A DNA stretch of 21,235 nt from JAAFHN01 sp031421855 (GCA_031421855.1 JANOPN010000085.1:1-21235), one strand, 5' to 3'. Positions 1 through 8,821 are shown, counted from the stretch's first letter. The notes: generated by a model not told the origin, from the sequence alone. Made by a program: numbers and translations.

Positions 1-497
1 TCTTCGCGACTCAAACTTTGGCCGTTCAACGGATCCATCACAACCTGACCCTTGGGTAGGCTAATTTTGAGCATGAAGTGGCCCGGAAAGCTGACCCCGC
101 GAGCGTTGAGACCGATGCCCTGCGCCAGTTCCAACCAAATCACGGCCAAGCTGATCGGAATGCCACGCCTGGACTTGATCACCGAATGAATGTAGCTGTT
201 AGCCGCGGCGTAGTAGTCGTTGACTGCGGCACCAAAGCTCAGCTCTTGGTAAAACATTTGGTTTAACAACCGAAGCCGTTCAATGGCACTCAAATCGGCA
301 GCGAGGCGGCGTTTGAGTTTTGCAAGCAACACATCAACGTCGTCTAAGACCTGCTGGAGGTCAAGCTCCGGGTGATCGTCTTGGGCCAGACTGGCCGCGG
401 CCTCAAGCAGCGGGAATTGATCATCGCTCTCGACCAAAGTCGAAAAATACGTCAGTTGAGACGGCGACTGATTAAAAGGGCCGCCAAACTCACTCAC
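1..497 (-). CDS. SirB1 family protein (transglutaminase-like), partial
   Basis: The reverse strand reads as one open frame from a GTG at 497-495 to the window edge, about 165 codons, with the C-terminus missing. The translation contains the segments PLLEAAASLAQDD, RRGIPISLAVIWLELAQGIG, GVSFPGHFMLK and VVMDPLNGQSLSRE. These match the SirB1/YchA family, which has a transglutaminase-like fold followed in full-length members by TPR-like repeats; its biochemical role is not settled. The GTG start overlaps the TGA stop of the upstream M20 peptidase gene (GTGA), which suggests translational coupling. The gene is probably the last member of a murJ-M20-SirB1 transcript. The family call is from memory of its motifs. 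The start is inferred from the overlap and from the lack of an upstream ATG in frame. Confidence 0.8.
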   Translation of the reverse strand, partial: MSEFGGPFNQSPSQLTYFSTLVESDDQFPLLEAAASLAQDDHPELDLQQVLDDVDVLLAKLKRRLAADLSAIERLRLLNQMFYQELSFGAAVNDYYAAANSYIHSVIKSRRGIPISLAVIWLELAQGIGLNARGVSFPGHFMLKISLPKGQVVMDPLNGQSLSRE

Positions 498-1786
498 AGG
501 CCCTTGCCTCGCGACACATCCATGACAACCCTTGCGGCCAAATACAAACGTGCCTCGATGGTGTCGAGCAACACATACTCGTTGTCAGCAGTATGACCAC
601 CAAAACCTTGGAGTCCAAATCGCTCGACGACGGCACCTTTGGACTTCAAGGCGGCAAATGCGGCATCGGTTCCACCGCCTTCGGGCTGGTCATCGACATT
701 GAGTTTGCGACCAAGCTCGGCATAGATCGTTTGGGCATGGGCCGCGAGCTTGCGGTTGGCAGGGGTTGCTTCAAGCGGTGGACGGCGGCGTTCAAAATTA
801 ATCGTGACTTTTGAAGCGGGCAAAAGCTGGTTTTTGGCTCGCTCTCGGACGGCCGCTTCAATTGCCTCGTAGTCAGACACCCGCAACACCCGGACATCGG
901 CTTGTGCGGTGGCGTAAGCCGGGATGACGTTGCGGTTGGTCCCCGCTTGCGCGACAGTCCAGTTGAGCTTCAAGCCGATGTCGTTCTTCGACAGATCGCG
1001 CATTTGCATGATTTGGTGCGACAACTCGTACAGCGCATTCACGCCGCGCTCGGGTGCGGCACCCGCGTGCGAGGCGCGGCCTTCGACGTTTAAATAAACC
1101 GACGCAATGCCGCTGGTCGCCAGCGACAACTTGTCATTGTTTACTCGGGATGCCTCAAACGACATCACCACGTCGTGCTCCGCGCCTTCCTTAACCAGCA
1201 TTTCGCGCGAGCCGGGCGAGCTGATTTCTTCGTCGCCGTTCACAAAAATGGTGAGCTGACCGTATTCGTTGAACTTGAGCGCTTGCAACATCGCGGCGAC
1301 ATGCAAGACCATCGCGACACCTTGCTTGTCGTCTGAGATGCCCAAACCATAGGCTTTGTCACCCTCGATTCGAAACGGCTGCTTGGCAGCCATGCCTTTT
1401 GGGTACACCGTGTCGACGTGGGCAATCAGCATGATCCGTTTGGTACCCGTGCCTGAAAACACCCCTTTGACCATCCGCCCAATTTTCTCTGGCGAATCCG
1501 CCATTCGGTAAGTGGTCGCCTCGGTGGGCTCGATGAAACTGACTGTCGCACCCAATGCCTTGAGCCGCTGGCCGAGCAATTCGGTTGCCTGGGTAATGCC
1601 GTCCACGTCGCGGCTACCCGTTTCAATGTCAACAAATGCCTTGAGTGAATCAAGAAGCGGCTGGCGTTGCGCGGTAGCGGCGCGTTGCACGGCAAGGTCT
1701 GGCGCGGGTTGCGCAGATGCGCTTGAAAGTGCGGCTGCGAAAACACCTGCCGAAATCAAACTGACCAAAAAGCGACGAATCTGCAT
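494..1786 (-). CDS. Secreted M20 family zinc peptidase, carboxypeptidase G2-like
   Basis: The 430-residue protein resembles Pseudomonas carboxypeptidase G2 (glutamate carboxypeptidase) along its whole length. The expected two-zinc site is present: His123 and Asp125 in AHVDTVYPKG, Asp152 in GISDDKQG, general base Glu186 with ligand Glu187 in NGDEEISS, Glu211 in SFEAS, and His398 in GFGGHTADNE. The dimerisation-domain segment GRASHAGAAPERGVNAL is also kept. Residues 1-25 form a signal peptide ending in SSASAQ, so the enzyme should act in the periplasm. Known relatives remove C-terminal glutamate from folate-like or peptide substrates; the substrate here is unknown. It lies 55 bases downstream of murJ and overlaps the SirB1 gene by four bases. 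The ATG at 1786 directly precedes the signal peptide. Confidence 0.87.
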   Translation of the reverse strand: MQIRRFLVSLISAGVFAAALSSASAQPAPDLAVQRAATAQRQPLLDSLKAFVDIETGSRDVDGITQATELLGQRLKALGATVSFIEPTEATTYRMADSPEKIGRMVKGVFSGTGTKRIMLIAHVDTVYPKGMAAKQPFRIEGDKAYGLGISDDKQGVAMVLHVAAMLQALKFNEYGQLTIFVNGDEEISSPGSREMLVKEGAEHDVVMSFEASRVNNDKLSLATSGIASVYLNVEGRASHAGAAPERGVNALYELSHQIMQMRDLSKNDIGLKLNWTVAQAGTNRNVIPAYATAQADVRVLRVSDYEAIEAAVRERAKNQLLPASKVTINFERRRPPLEATPANRKLAAHAQTIYAELGRKLNVDDQPEGGGTDAAFAALKSKGAVVERFGLQGFGGHTADNEYVLLDTIEARLYLAARVVMDVSRGKGL

Positions 1787-1841
1787 GAATACACCTCAAA
1801 TCACCAATGAAAAGGCTAGATTGGGACGATCCAAGGCGCGA

Positions 1842-3407
1842 TCAATGCCGCATCAATTGCCGCAATTTCACGCCCCCGGCCCACAACGCTCCTAAATATA
1901 GAGCAACTGATGCGCCGATGACCAGAGCCATCAGACCAATTCGCTTAAAAACTGTGGTTTGTAAGTCAATCCACGGGATTTGAAAACCTGCAACCAGCAA
2001 CAAAACCGCCAACAAAGCCGTAGCGGCGACGACTTGCAGCACGTAAGTGCCCCACCCCGGCTGCGGCACGTACATGCCGCGTTTGAGTAAGCCAACCAAC
2101 AGCCAGGTGGCATTGATCAATGCGCCAATGCCAATGGACAAAGCCAATCCAGCATGCCCTAAACGGGGAACCAGCACCAAATTAAGCGCCTGCGTCGTCA
2201 GCAACACGACAACAGCGATCAGAGCAGGCGTTTTGGTGTCGTCTTTTGCAAAAAAACCGGGCGCCAAGACCTTGATCGCGACCATGCCGAGCAAGCCGAC
2301 CCCATATCCCATCAAAGACAGCGAGGTTTGATGCACATCGGCCGCAGTGAATGCACCGTGCTGAAACACAGTCGCCACCAAGGGCTGGGCAAAGACCAGC
2401 AACGCAACCGAGCTGGGTAGCCCCAACAACACAACGATGCGCAGACCCCAATCGAGCATGCGGCTGTAGTCGTCTGAATTCCCCTTGGTCTGCGCAGCGG
2501 TCAACTGCGGCACCAAGACGACCCCGAGCGCAACACCGAGCATGGCGACCGGAAACTCAAGTAATCGATCGGCGTAACTCAACCAACTGACCACACGCTC
2601 GCCGATTCGGGTGGCTAACTGGGTGTTGATGAGCAGCGAAATCTGCGCCACCGACACGCCAAGCAAGGCAGGCAGCATGCGAGTCACTACGCTTTTTGTA
2701 GCATCGGAGCGAATAGATTCGGCGACCAAGGCCGGTTTTAACGAAAAACTGGGCAAAAAAGCCTGTTTCTTTAGCGCCAACACAATCACACCAAGTTGCA
2801 ACACACCGCCGATCATTACGCCCGCCGCCATGGCGAAGATGGGTTCAATGCCGATGCCCGAAAACCAAGGCGCACCCAGCCAAGCGCCCAAGATCATCGC
2901 CACGTTCAAAAGCGCCGGAACAACCGCCGGGACAGCAAAGCGTCGATAGGTGTTCAAAATGCCACCTGCCAGGGCGACCAAACTCATGAACGCAATGTAG
3001 GGAAACATCCACCGAGTCATGAAAACCGCTGCCTCAAACGCCTCGGGACGCGCCGCCAATCCGCCCGCCATCGCCCAAACCAGCAAGGGTGCGCCCGCGA
3101 CACCCACCACGCACGTCAACAAAAGCACCGCCAGCAAAGCCGTCGCTATTTTGTCAACCAGCGCTTTTGCGGCGTCATCACCGCCCAAGGCCTGTGTCCG
3201 CGCCAGAATGGGAACAAAGGCTTGCGAAAACGCCCCTTCCGCAAACAAGCGACGCAGCATGTTGGGTATGCGAAACGCGACATTGAACGCGTCTGTCATG
3301 GCGCTGGCCCCAAATGCGCTGGCCATCAGCACCTCGCGCAACAACCCGGTCACGCGCGACACGAGCGTGAACAGCGATACGGTTGAAGCGGACTTAAACA
3401 GGCTCAT
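1842..3407 (-). CDS. murJ: MurJ lipid II flippase
   Basis: The 521-residue polytopic membrane protein matches MurJ (formerly MviN), which moves lipid II across the inner membrane for peptidoglycan synthesis. The N-terminus carries the family signature TLVSRVTGLLREVLMASAFG, then DAFNVAFRIPNMLRRLFAEG and AFSQAFVPILA. Length and the run of about fourteen hydrophobic segments fit the family, and conserved arginines such as those in RVTGLLRE and PNMLRR, needed in the central cavity, are present. The divergent arrangement with rpsT is typical of betaproteobacteria. The ATG at 3407 gives the expected short N-terminus MSLFKSAS; no strong ribosome binding site is visible. It probably leads a transcript that continues into the M20 and SirB1 genes. 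Confidence 0.97.
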   Translation of the reverse strand: MSLFKSASTVSLFTLVSRVTGLLREVLMASAFGASAMTDAFNVAFRIPNMLRRLFAEGAFSQAFVPILARTQALGGDDAAKALVDKIATALLAVLLLTCVVGVAGAPLLVWAMAGGLAARPEAFEAAVFMTRWMFPYIAFMSLVALAGGILNTYRRFAVPAVVPALLNVAMILGAWLGAPWFSGIGIEPIFAMAAGVMIGGVLQLGVIVLALKKQAFLPSFSLKPALVAESIRSDATKSVVTRMLPALLGVSVAQISLLINTQLATRIGERVVSWLSYADRLLEFPVAMLGVALGVVLVPQLTAAQTKGNSDDYSRMLDWGLRIVVLLGLPSSVALLVFAQPLVATVFQHGAFTAADVHQTSLSLMGYGVGLLGMVAIKVLAPGFFAKDDTKTPALIAVVVLLTTQALNLVLVPRLGHAGLALSIGIGALINATWLLVGLLKRGMYVPQPGWGTYVLQVVAATALLAVLLLVAGFQIPWIDLQTTVFKRIGLMALVIGASVALYLGALWAGGVKLRQLMRH

Positions 3408-3477
3408 GTGATTTGGATTCGCGCACGAGTGTATCGAGCTTGTTGATCCACATCCCGAACAACCCCCGAGTAAACGC

Positions 3478-3483
3478 TATAAT
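3478..3483 (+). promoter_or_regulatory. Candidate -10 element for rpsT
   Basis: A perfect TATAAT lies about 50 bases upstream of the rpsT ATG in the divergent spacer with murJ. No good -35 hexamer is found 16-18 bases upstream (the bases there read near CCGAAC), so activity as a sigma-70 promoter is inferred from the -10 match and position only. Confidence 0.5.
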
Positions 3484-3531
3484 GCTAGGTTTCGTTGGCA
3501 TCATTCGAAGACAACACACTAGGATCTCATC

Positions 3532-3834
3532 ATGGCAGCAGCCAAACCCAAAAAGAAAAACCCCCGCCTTGCTTCAGGCCGCAAACGCGCCCGCCAAGAC
3601 GTCAAAATCAACGCAGCGAATCGCTCCATGCGCTCGATGTACCGCACCGCTGTGAAGGACGTCGAAAAAGCCGTCGCCGCAGGTAAAAAAGACGACGCAA
3701 CCGTCGCATTTGCAAAAATGCAATCCGTCGTCGACAGCGTTGCCGACAAAGGCATTTTCCACAAAAACAAAGCTGCTCGCGACAAGTCGCGCATTGCAGC
3801 CAAGCTCAAAGCCTTGGCTCTGGCCAAAGCTTAA
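3532..3834 (+). CDS. rpsT: 30S ribosomal protein S20
   Basis: The 100-residue, lysine- and arginine-rich protein begins MAAAKPKKKNPRLASGRKR and contains INAANRSMRSMYRTAVKD and GIFHKNKAARDKSRIAAKL, the standard S20 pattern. S20 binds 16S rRNA early in assembly of the small ribosomal subunit. The length is normal for betaproteobacterial S20. An AGGA ribosome binding site at 3521-3524 lies seven bases before the ATG. The gene is single, with its own candidate promoter upstream and a strong terminator downstream. Confidence 0.98.
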   Translation: MAAAKPKKKNPRLASGRKRARQDVKINAANRSMRSMYRTAVKDVEKAVAAGKKDDATVAFAKMQSVVDSVADKGIFHKNKAARDKSRIAAKLKALALAKA

Positions 3835-3933
3835 AGCAACCCCCCCCGCCCGCAAGCTGTGTGTGGGCTTGCTTAACAGCCCCACCTCAGCTACCGCGCC
3901 GCTCTTCAACGGGTGCGCTGCCAACGAAAAAAC

Positions 3934-3965
3934 AAAAAAGCCGCGAATTTCGCGGCTTTTTTTTT
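3934..3965. terminator. Bidirectional intrinsic terminator between rpsT and pldA
   Basis: A GCCGCG/CGCGGC stem (3940-3945 with 3951-3956) encloses a five-base loop. It is flanked by six As on the left and nine Ts on the right, so both strands offer a stem followed by a T run. It lies between the convergent rpsT and phospholipase genes, only three bases from the latter's stop codon, and should end transcripts from both. Confidence 0.9.
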
Positions 3966-3968
3966 GGG

Positions 3969-5081
3969 TTACCAGTCCACCAAGCTCAAACCCAAATTCA
4001 AAACCGTTCGTTTTCGGTTGTAGTCAATCAAGCTGTCGCCATAACCAGTGAACAACTGGATGTGCAAGCGCAAGCCGCTGTTCGCAACGCCGAGACTTCG
4101 AAAATAGTCCAGCCTCAACGATCCCCGCGCCGCACTCTTGAGCGAATGGCGCACGCTGACTCCGACCGTGTGCGATGCTTGATCTTGGTCGCTTAGCGAG
4201 TCAAAGCTCCAACGCACAGCCACCTCCGCGCGACCAATGAAGTTGCTGATATCGGGGTTATCGTCCGCGTCCGCGCGCTCTGCCAAGCGCTGCCACGCGC
4301 GGGCTTGGAGCGTGAATCGATGCCCATTGGCAATGATTTTGTCTGCAGCAGCCATGACATACACGCGATTCCAACTGCGCGACAGTGGCTGACTTTGCCC
4401 GTTGGATTGGTGCACGACACCCACGCCACTCATTCGATAAGTCCATGCACCGGGCAACGGCAAGCCATGCGGTAAAACATAAACCAGCTCCGGTTCGTGA
4501 TCAGTTGCTCGAAACGGACGCGAAATCGCCGGGTTGAAGAGCTGCCAATAGCTTTGTTGCGAATAGCCAAACCAAATTGAGTCGCGTAAGGGTGAAGACC
4601 CTTGAAGCAGCAGTCCCGATGCAATTTTGGTGCGCACGCTCAAGCTGATTTTTAACTCAGTTGCGCTGTAGGCCGTTGCATTTGAAGCTGGCCCATTCGT
4701 GGGTGACGTGGGCCGCGTGTTCACGTTATCCGCAGTAGCGACCATCAAGCTGATGGGGCGGTAGCCGCGAATTTCCAAGTTGTCGCGGGCTGTGGCTTGC
4801 TCCAAGTCCCAAAATCGCGTCACGTCGCTCAGCTGCGCCGCAAGTCGCTGCGAGTTGCTCATGGGACTGACGGCAATCGACTTGGGCGCCGAGGTGGGCG
4901 TCAAGGCTGGCGGTGCGCCAGCCGCATCTGGCCGCCCCTGCTGCTGCACCCACGCGTCGAAACAAGTCAATCGCGCATCGCGATCAGCAAGGTCACGACA
5001 TCCAATTGGGGTGGATTGGGCGACCGCACCGCCAGATGCAACCGAGATCAATGCCACGCAAATACAAAAATGACCATTCAT
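3969..5081 (-). CDS. pldA: Outer membrane phospholipase A (PldA/OMPLA)
   Basis: The 370-residue protein has the OMPLA catalytic pattern VVHQSNGQSQPLSRSWNRVY. His224, Ser226 and Asn238 have the same spacing as His142, Ser144 and Asn156 of the E. coli enzyme, and the serine expected at the calcium site is also kept (Ser234). OMPLA dimerises in the outer membrane and cleaves phospholipids that reach the outer leaflet. A signal peptide covers residues 1-21. Mature residues 28-43 hold a two-cysteine motif (CRDLADRDARLTCFDAW) often found at the start of proteobacterial periplasmic or outer-membrane proteins. A Pro/Ser/Ala-rich linker then leads to a barrel ending in Leu-Val-Asp-Trp, with a terminal aromatic residue as expected. 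One departure is Gln229, where E. coli has Arg147. The ATG at 5081 directly precedes the signal peptide. Confidence 0.9.
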   Translation of the reverse strand: MNGHFCICVALISVASGGAVAQSTPIGCRDLADRDARLTCFDAWVQQQGRPDAAGAPPALTPTSAPKSIAVSPMSNSQRLAAQLSDVTRFWDLEQATARDNLEIRGYRPISLMVATADNVNTRPTSPTNGPASNATAYSATELKISLSVRTKIASGLLLQGSSPLRDSIWFGYSQQSYWQLFNPAISRPFRATDHEPELVYVLPHGLPLPGAWTYRMSGVGVVHQSNGQSQPLSRSWNRVYVMAAADKIIANGHRFTLQARAWQRLAERADADDNPDISNFIGRAEVAVRWSFDSLSDQDQASHTVGVSVRHSLKSAARGSLRLDYFRSLGVANSGLRLHIQLFTGYGDSLIDYNRKRTVLNLGLSLVDW

Positions 5082-5215
5082 CGCCCAATTTTATGCATGG
5101 GTCCGACCGGTGTTTGGCGGTAACATCTTGTTGCGCTCGGCAAATTCGCCCGATCCGCCGCCACCACACCAAACGAACAACACGCTCCACTTAACCCCGC
5201 TCGATCAAAGAAAAA

Positions 5216-6076
5216 ATGCACCCCCACCCAGCCCGTGTCTGTTTCAATCGCGTTATCGCACGCACCGCGGGGGCCGTATTTTTTGCTTTCGCACTGATTG
5301 CGCCCGTGTTGGTTCAAGCCGAAGTTTTGACGATCACCGGCAGCGGCAACCCGGAAGTGGTACTCAAAGCGCTGGCAGCGGCATTTTCAAGCCGCCAAAC
5401 CGAACATTCGGTCGTCGTGCCCCCCAGCGTCGGGTCGGCAGGTGCTTTGCGAGATGTTCTGGCCGGAACCACCGTGTTGAGCAGAATGGGGCGCGCGTTG
5501 CGGCCAGACGAACTGGCCAAAGGCTTGACTTACATCCCATTGGGTCGAGACCCGGTCGCGTTTGCGGCTGGGTCGGACATCAAACTCAGTGGGCTGACGC
5601 AGGCTCAAATACTGGACACATTTGCGGGTCGGGTCACCAACTGGCGCGAGCTTGGCGCTAAGCCTGCGCCCATCCGAGTCATCGGGCGTGAGCAAGCCGA
5701 CGCGTCCCGCCAAGCCATTAACCGAGCCATTAAGCCGTTCGAGTCTATGGTTTACCCTGAGTCAGCCAAAATTGTGAACCTTGACCCTCAAATGCTGGAC
5801 TTGCTAGACCGTTTTCCGAGCAGCATTGGATTTCTAAACCGATCTGCCTTGTCGGCAGCGAAAACCAAACTCAATTTACTCGCGATCGACGGCGTGGCAC
5901 CCAGCCAAGCCAACGTCGGCTCGGGCCAATACGGCATGTGGGTCGAACTCGGGCTCATTCATCGCTCCGGCAAACTCAGCCCCGGGGCGACTGCGTTCAT
6001 AGACTTCATTCGCTCATCCGAGGGCTTGAGGGTTCTTCGCGCCAGCGGGGTCTTGGCCGCGGCAGCGACACCCTGA
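5216..6076 (+). CDS. PstS-like periplasmic substrate-binding protein next to a hybrid kinase
   Basis: The 286-residue protein starts with a long signal peptide (residues 1-35, ending PVLVQA). It then shows PstS-type segments: LTITGSGNPEVVLKALAAAF, PPSVGSAGALRDVLAGTTVL and LTQAQILDTFAGRVTNWREL. This fits the PBP-like-2 fold used to bind phosphate and other oxyanions, but the mature protein of about 250 residues is short for PstS and the ligand cannot be read from the sequence. No pstC, pstA or pstB permease genes are present. Instead the hybrid kinase gene begins ten bases after its stop, so the protein probably acts as a sensory ligand receptor, in the manner of LuxP with LuxQ or TorT with TorS (inference). 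The ATG at 5216 has only an A-rich leader and no clear ribosome binding site. Confidence 0.75.
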   Translation: MHPHPARVCFNRVIARTAGAVFFAFALIAPVLVQAEVLTITGSGNPEVVLKALAAAFSSRQTEHSVVVPPSVGSAGALRDVLAGTTVLSRMGRALRPDELAKGLTYIPLGRDPVAFAAGSDIKLSGLTQAQILDTFAGRVTNWRELGAKPAPIRVIGREQADASRQAINRAIKPFESMVYPESAKIVNLDPQMLDLLDRFPSSIGFLNRSALSAAKTKLNLLAIDGVAPSQANVGSGQYGMWVELGLIHRSGKLSPGATAFIDFIRSSEGLRVLRASGVLAAAATP

Positions 6077-6086
6077 CCAGCTAATC

Positions 6087-8795
6087 ATGCACCTTCGATT
6101 TTCAGCTACCTGGGCATTGGTGATTTTGATTGGCGTTTTGGCGCTGGTGGGGCAATGGTTTTCACAGGTCATTTCTTCGACTTACCTTGAGAAGACCGTT
6201 CGAGAGCGCGAGATTGACAAAATCTCCGCGATTGGTCGCATCGTCAAGTCCAATCTGAGCCGCGAAACCGAAAGTGCCGTTTTGCTGGCCAAAGTATTGA
6301 GCGCCGATCCGCTCATCACCAGCCAGTTCGACAACGCCATGGGCGCCGCGCAAACTCAGTTGGCCAAGCGTGTCGAGTCTATGGTTGGCCGCTTGAACGG
6401 GAAAGCGGTCAGCGTCATTGACGTCAACGAGCGGGTTGTTTTCAACTCCAACGACATTGTGAACACGGGCAAACCAGCTGTCGGATGGGGCATTGCCGAG
6501 GCGCTCGACGGCTCCAGCATGTTGGTCAGCACACGCAAACCCTTTGGCGTGGTGATCCGGGCCATTGAGCCCATCCGATTGGCGCAGCGAGTCGTGGGCC
6601 TCATCGCCGTAGATGTCGCGATAGATCAACGCCTTTTGAGCGAGTTAAGTACCGAAGTTGGTGCGAACCTCACGGTTCTCGATCGACGTGGTCTCGCCAT
6701 TCCGCAAGAATCTGGCGCGAACTCGAGCGCCGATCCAGTGGCAATTGAAGAAGCTTTTGCATCCAAAATACCGGTCTTTTTGCAACTCGCTCAAACCCAG
6801 CGGACACGCGTCTACATACCCGTCTCAATCGTCGACGAAGGGTACGTGGTGTTGGCCGATTTGGACAGCACCCACGCTTGGACCCTAATCACCGAGGGCA
6901 AACGTCGTTTTCTGAACTACGGCATCATTATTGTGCTGGTGAGCGTGGCTATCGGATTTGTCGCTTTGAGGGTGATGCTCGCACCTCTGCGTCGGCTGCG
7001 TCGGCGCGCCGAGAAAACCACGTCGGAGCTAACCGGGCGGCCCATCGAAACCGCACTCGGGGACGAAGTCGCATCGGTTGTTCGGGCGCTCGACACCATG
7101 ACTGAGCGCCTGGTTGAGCGAAACCGCGAGCTTGAACTCGCCAAAACTTCGGCTGAAGCCGCCAATCTATCCAAATCGCAGTTTTTGTCGTCCATGAGTC
7201 ACGAAATTCGCACGCCCTTGAACGGGGTGCTGGGCATGACGGAGTTACTGCGATCGACAGAACTCAACAACGAGCAAATGCGTTTCGTCGGGGCAATTTC
7301 GTCTGCCGGTCGCGCACTGAATAGCTTGCTCACAGATGTACTTGATCTCGCAAAAATCGAACAAGGGCAAGTTGAATTGGAACTGCTCGATTTCGACCTG
7401 CGCAAGTTGTCGCTTGACACGATTGCGATATACCGCGAGCTGGCCTCAACCAAGAGTTTGTTGCTGATCGAGGAAATCCAAGACACTGTCCATGGCCGCT
7501 CGACTGGCGACCCAACTCGGCTGCGCCAGGTGCTGGGCAACTTGTTGGGCAACGCAATCAAATTCACGCACCACGGTCAGGTCAAACTTCGCGTTGAGTC
7601 GTTTGATTGCAAGATCGATCCGATCAATGACTGGTATCGAATCACAGTTTCTGACACTGGCATCGGCATTCCAGAGCACCACCTGAGCCGCCTGTTCAAG
7701 CGCTTCACACAAGCCGATGCATCAACCACGCGCAAATACGGCGGAACCGGTCTTGGGTTGGCCATCTGCCGTGAGCTGGTTGAACTGATGGGCGGCACCA
7801 TTCAAATCACCAGCACGGTCGGTGTGGGTACACAAATTTGGTTTGACATCCCACTCAAACCTGCAACGGGCACGTCAACCAGCGGCTGGCCGAGCGGCTA
7901 CTCCAGTGATTTTGGCGCAATCGTCGCCATCGAATCGGACAAAGATGCGAAACCCACAGCGCCCACAGCGCCCACAGCACCCGCTCGAACGCACCAAGGC
8001 ATCAAGGTCTTGGTCGCGGAGGACAATGAAATCAACCAACTGGTCGTGGCAAAGCTTTTGGGTAGTGTCGGTGTCGAGGTGGTTTTAGCCAACGACGGGT
8101 CTCATGCGTTCGAAAGATTCAAAGCCGAGTCGTTTGACCTGGTGTACATGGATTGCCAAATGCCAGTGATGGACGGGTTTGAGGCAACCAGACAAATCCG
8201 ACTTTGGGAAGCGACGCAGCCGCTGCGGCGAACCACGCCAATCGTCGCGCTCACTGCCAACGCCTTGGTGGGCGATCGCCAAGCTTGTATCGATGCCGGC
8301 ATGAACGACTACGTAGCCAAGCCAGTGTCCAAATCCGCGCTGACCAAGGCATTAGACGATCACGTCGTCTCTGGCCGGTCACCTCAAACCAACTTACCTT
8401 TAACGCCCGAATCAACACCCGTGAATTCAAAACGACCCAGCTTTGACGCCCGCGCTTTAGACGATTTACCAACCCTGGGAGACGGCTCAGATGACGCGTT
8501 CCGCGATCAGATGCTGAACCTTTTCAAGAAAGAAACCCAGGCAACGCTGGCAACCATTCATCAAGCGCTGGCTCAGGGCGACAAGCCCAGTCTGCTTCGC
8601 ACCCTGCACATGTTTAAGGCAACTTCAGCGCAGATGGGCGCACTCGCGCTCTCGGACGAAGCCAAGGAGTTAGAGGCTGTGCTGCGAAACAACGGCGAGC
8701 CAGCACACGATGCGCACGACCGCTTAGCTGCATCGTTCGCGCTGTTTGAACAGGCACTAGACCTCCACGAGCGGGCCAGACAAGCCCGAAGCTGA
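6087..8795 (+). CDS. Hybrid sensor histidine kinase with receiver and HPt domains
   Basis: The 902-residue inner-membrane protein has a transmembrane helix at about 7-28 and a periplasmic sensor of about 245 residues that looks like a Cache-type domain. A second helix at about 275-297 is followed by a HAMP linker. The HisKA box SMSHEIRTPLNG has His372. The kinase domain shows Asn489 (NLLGNAIKFT), DTGIGIP (523-529) and GGTGLGLAI (552-560). A receiver domain from about 639 has Asp646, phospho-acceptor Asp689 (YMDCQMP), Thr723 and Lys745. A C-terminal HPt domain has candidate His841 (LHMFKATSAQMGA). Phosphate should therefore pass His372-Asp689-His841 and then to a response regulator encoded elsewhere, since none lies beside it. 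It is cotranscribed with the binding protein just upstream. An Ala/Pro/Thr-rich linker precedes the receiver. Confidence 0.93.
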   Translation: MHLRFSATWALVILIGVLALVGQWFSQVISSTYLEKTVREREIDKISAIGRIVKSNLSRETESAVLLAKVLSADPLITSQFDNAMGAAQTQLAKRVESMVGRLNGKAVSVIDVNERVVFNSNDIVNTGKPAVGWGIAEALDGSSMLVSTRKPFGVVIRAIEPIRLAQRVVGLIAVDVAIDQRLLSELSTEVGANLTVLDRRGLAIPQESGANSSADPVAIEEAFASKIPVFLQLAQTQRTRVYIPVSIVDEGYVVLADLDSTHAWTLITEGKRRFLNYGIIIVLVSVAIGFVALRVMLAPLRRLRRRAEKTTSELTGRPIETALGDEVASVVRALDTMTERLVERNRELELAKTSAEAANLSKSQFLSSMSHEIRTPLNGVLGMTELLRSTELNNEQMRFVGAISSAGRALNSLLTDVLDLAKIEQGQVELELLDFDLRKLSLDTIAIYRELASTKSLLLIEEIQDTVHGRSTGDPTRLRQVLGNLLGNAIKFTHHGQVKLRVESFDCKIDPINDWYRITVSDTGIGIPEHHLSRLFKRFTQADASTTRKYGGTGLGLAICRELVELMGGTIQITSTVGVGTQIWFDIPLKPATGTSTSGWPSGYSSDFGAIVAIESDKDAKPTAPTAPTAPARTHQGIKVLVAEDNEINQLVVAKLLGSVGVEVVLANDGSHAFERFKAESFDLVYMDCQMPVMDGFEATRQIRLWEATQPLRRTTPIVALTANALVGDRQACIDAGMNDYVAKPVSKSALTKALDDHVVSGRSPQTNLPLTPESTPVNSKRPSFDARALDDLPTLGDGSDDAFRDQMLNLFKKETQATLATIHQALAQGDKPSLLRTLHMFKATSAQMGALALSDEAKELEAVLRNNGEPAHDAHDRLAASFALFEQALDLHERARQARS
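7953..7979 (+). repeat. Three tandem 9-base units in the kinase linker
   Basis: CCCACAGCG occurs three times in tandem, the third copy ending in A instead of G. It encodes Pro-Thr-Ala repeats in the flexible linker between the kinase and receiver domains. Units are in frame, so gain or loss would only change linker length. Confidence 0.85.
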
Positions 8796-8821
8796 CACCA
8801 CGCGCCGCCGTCAGCCGCCAA

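Noticed and set aside
3840..3847. Run of eight Cs after rpsT as a phase-variation tract
   Set aside because: It lies after the stop codon, outside any coding or promoter sequence that it could switch.
5216..6076. The PstS-like gene as part of a phosphate transporter operon
   Set aside because: No permease or ATPase genes are adjacent, and the next gene in the transcript is a histidine kinase.
8791..8815. GCTGAC/GTCAGC inverted repeat as a terminator after the hybrid kinase
   Set aside because: The stem is only six pairs with a 13-base loop and no T run on either strand.
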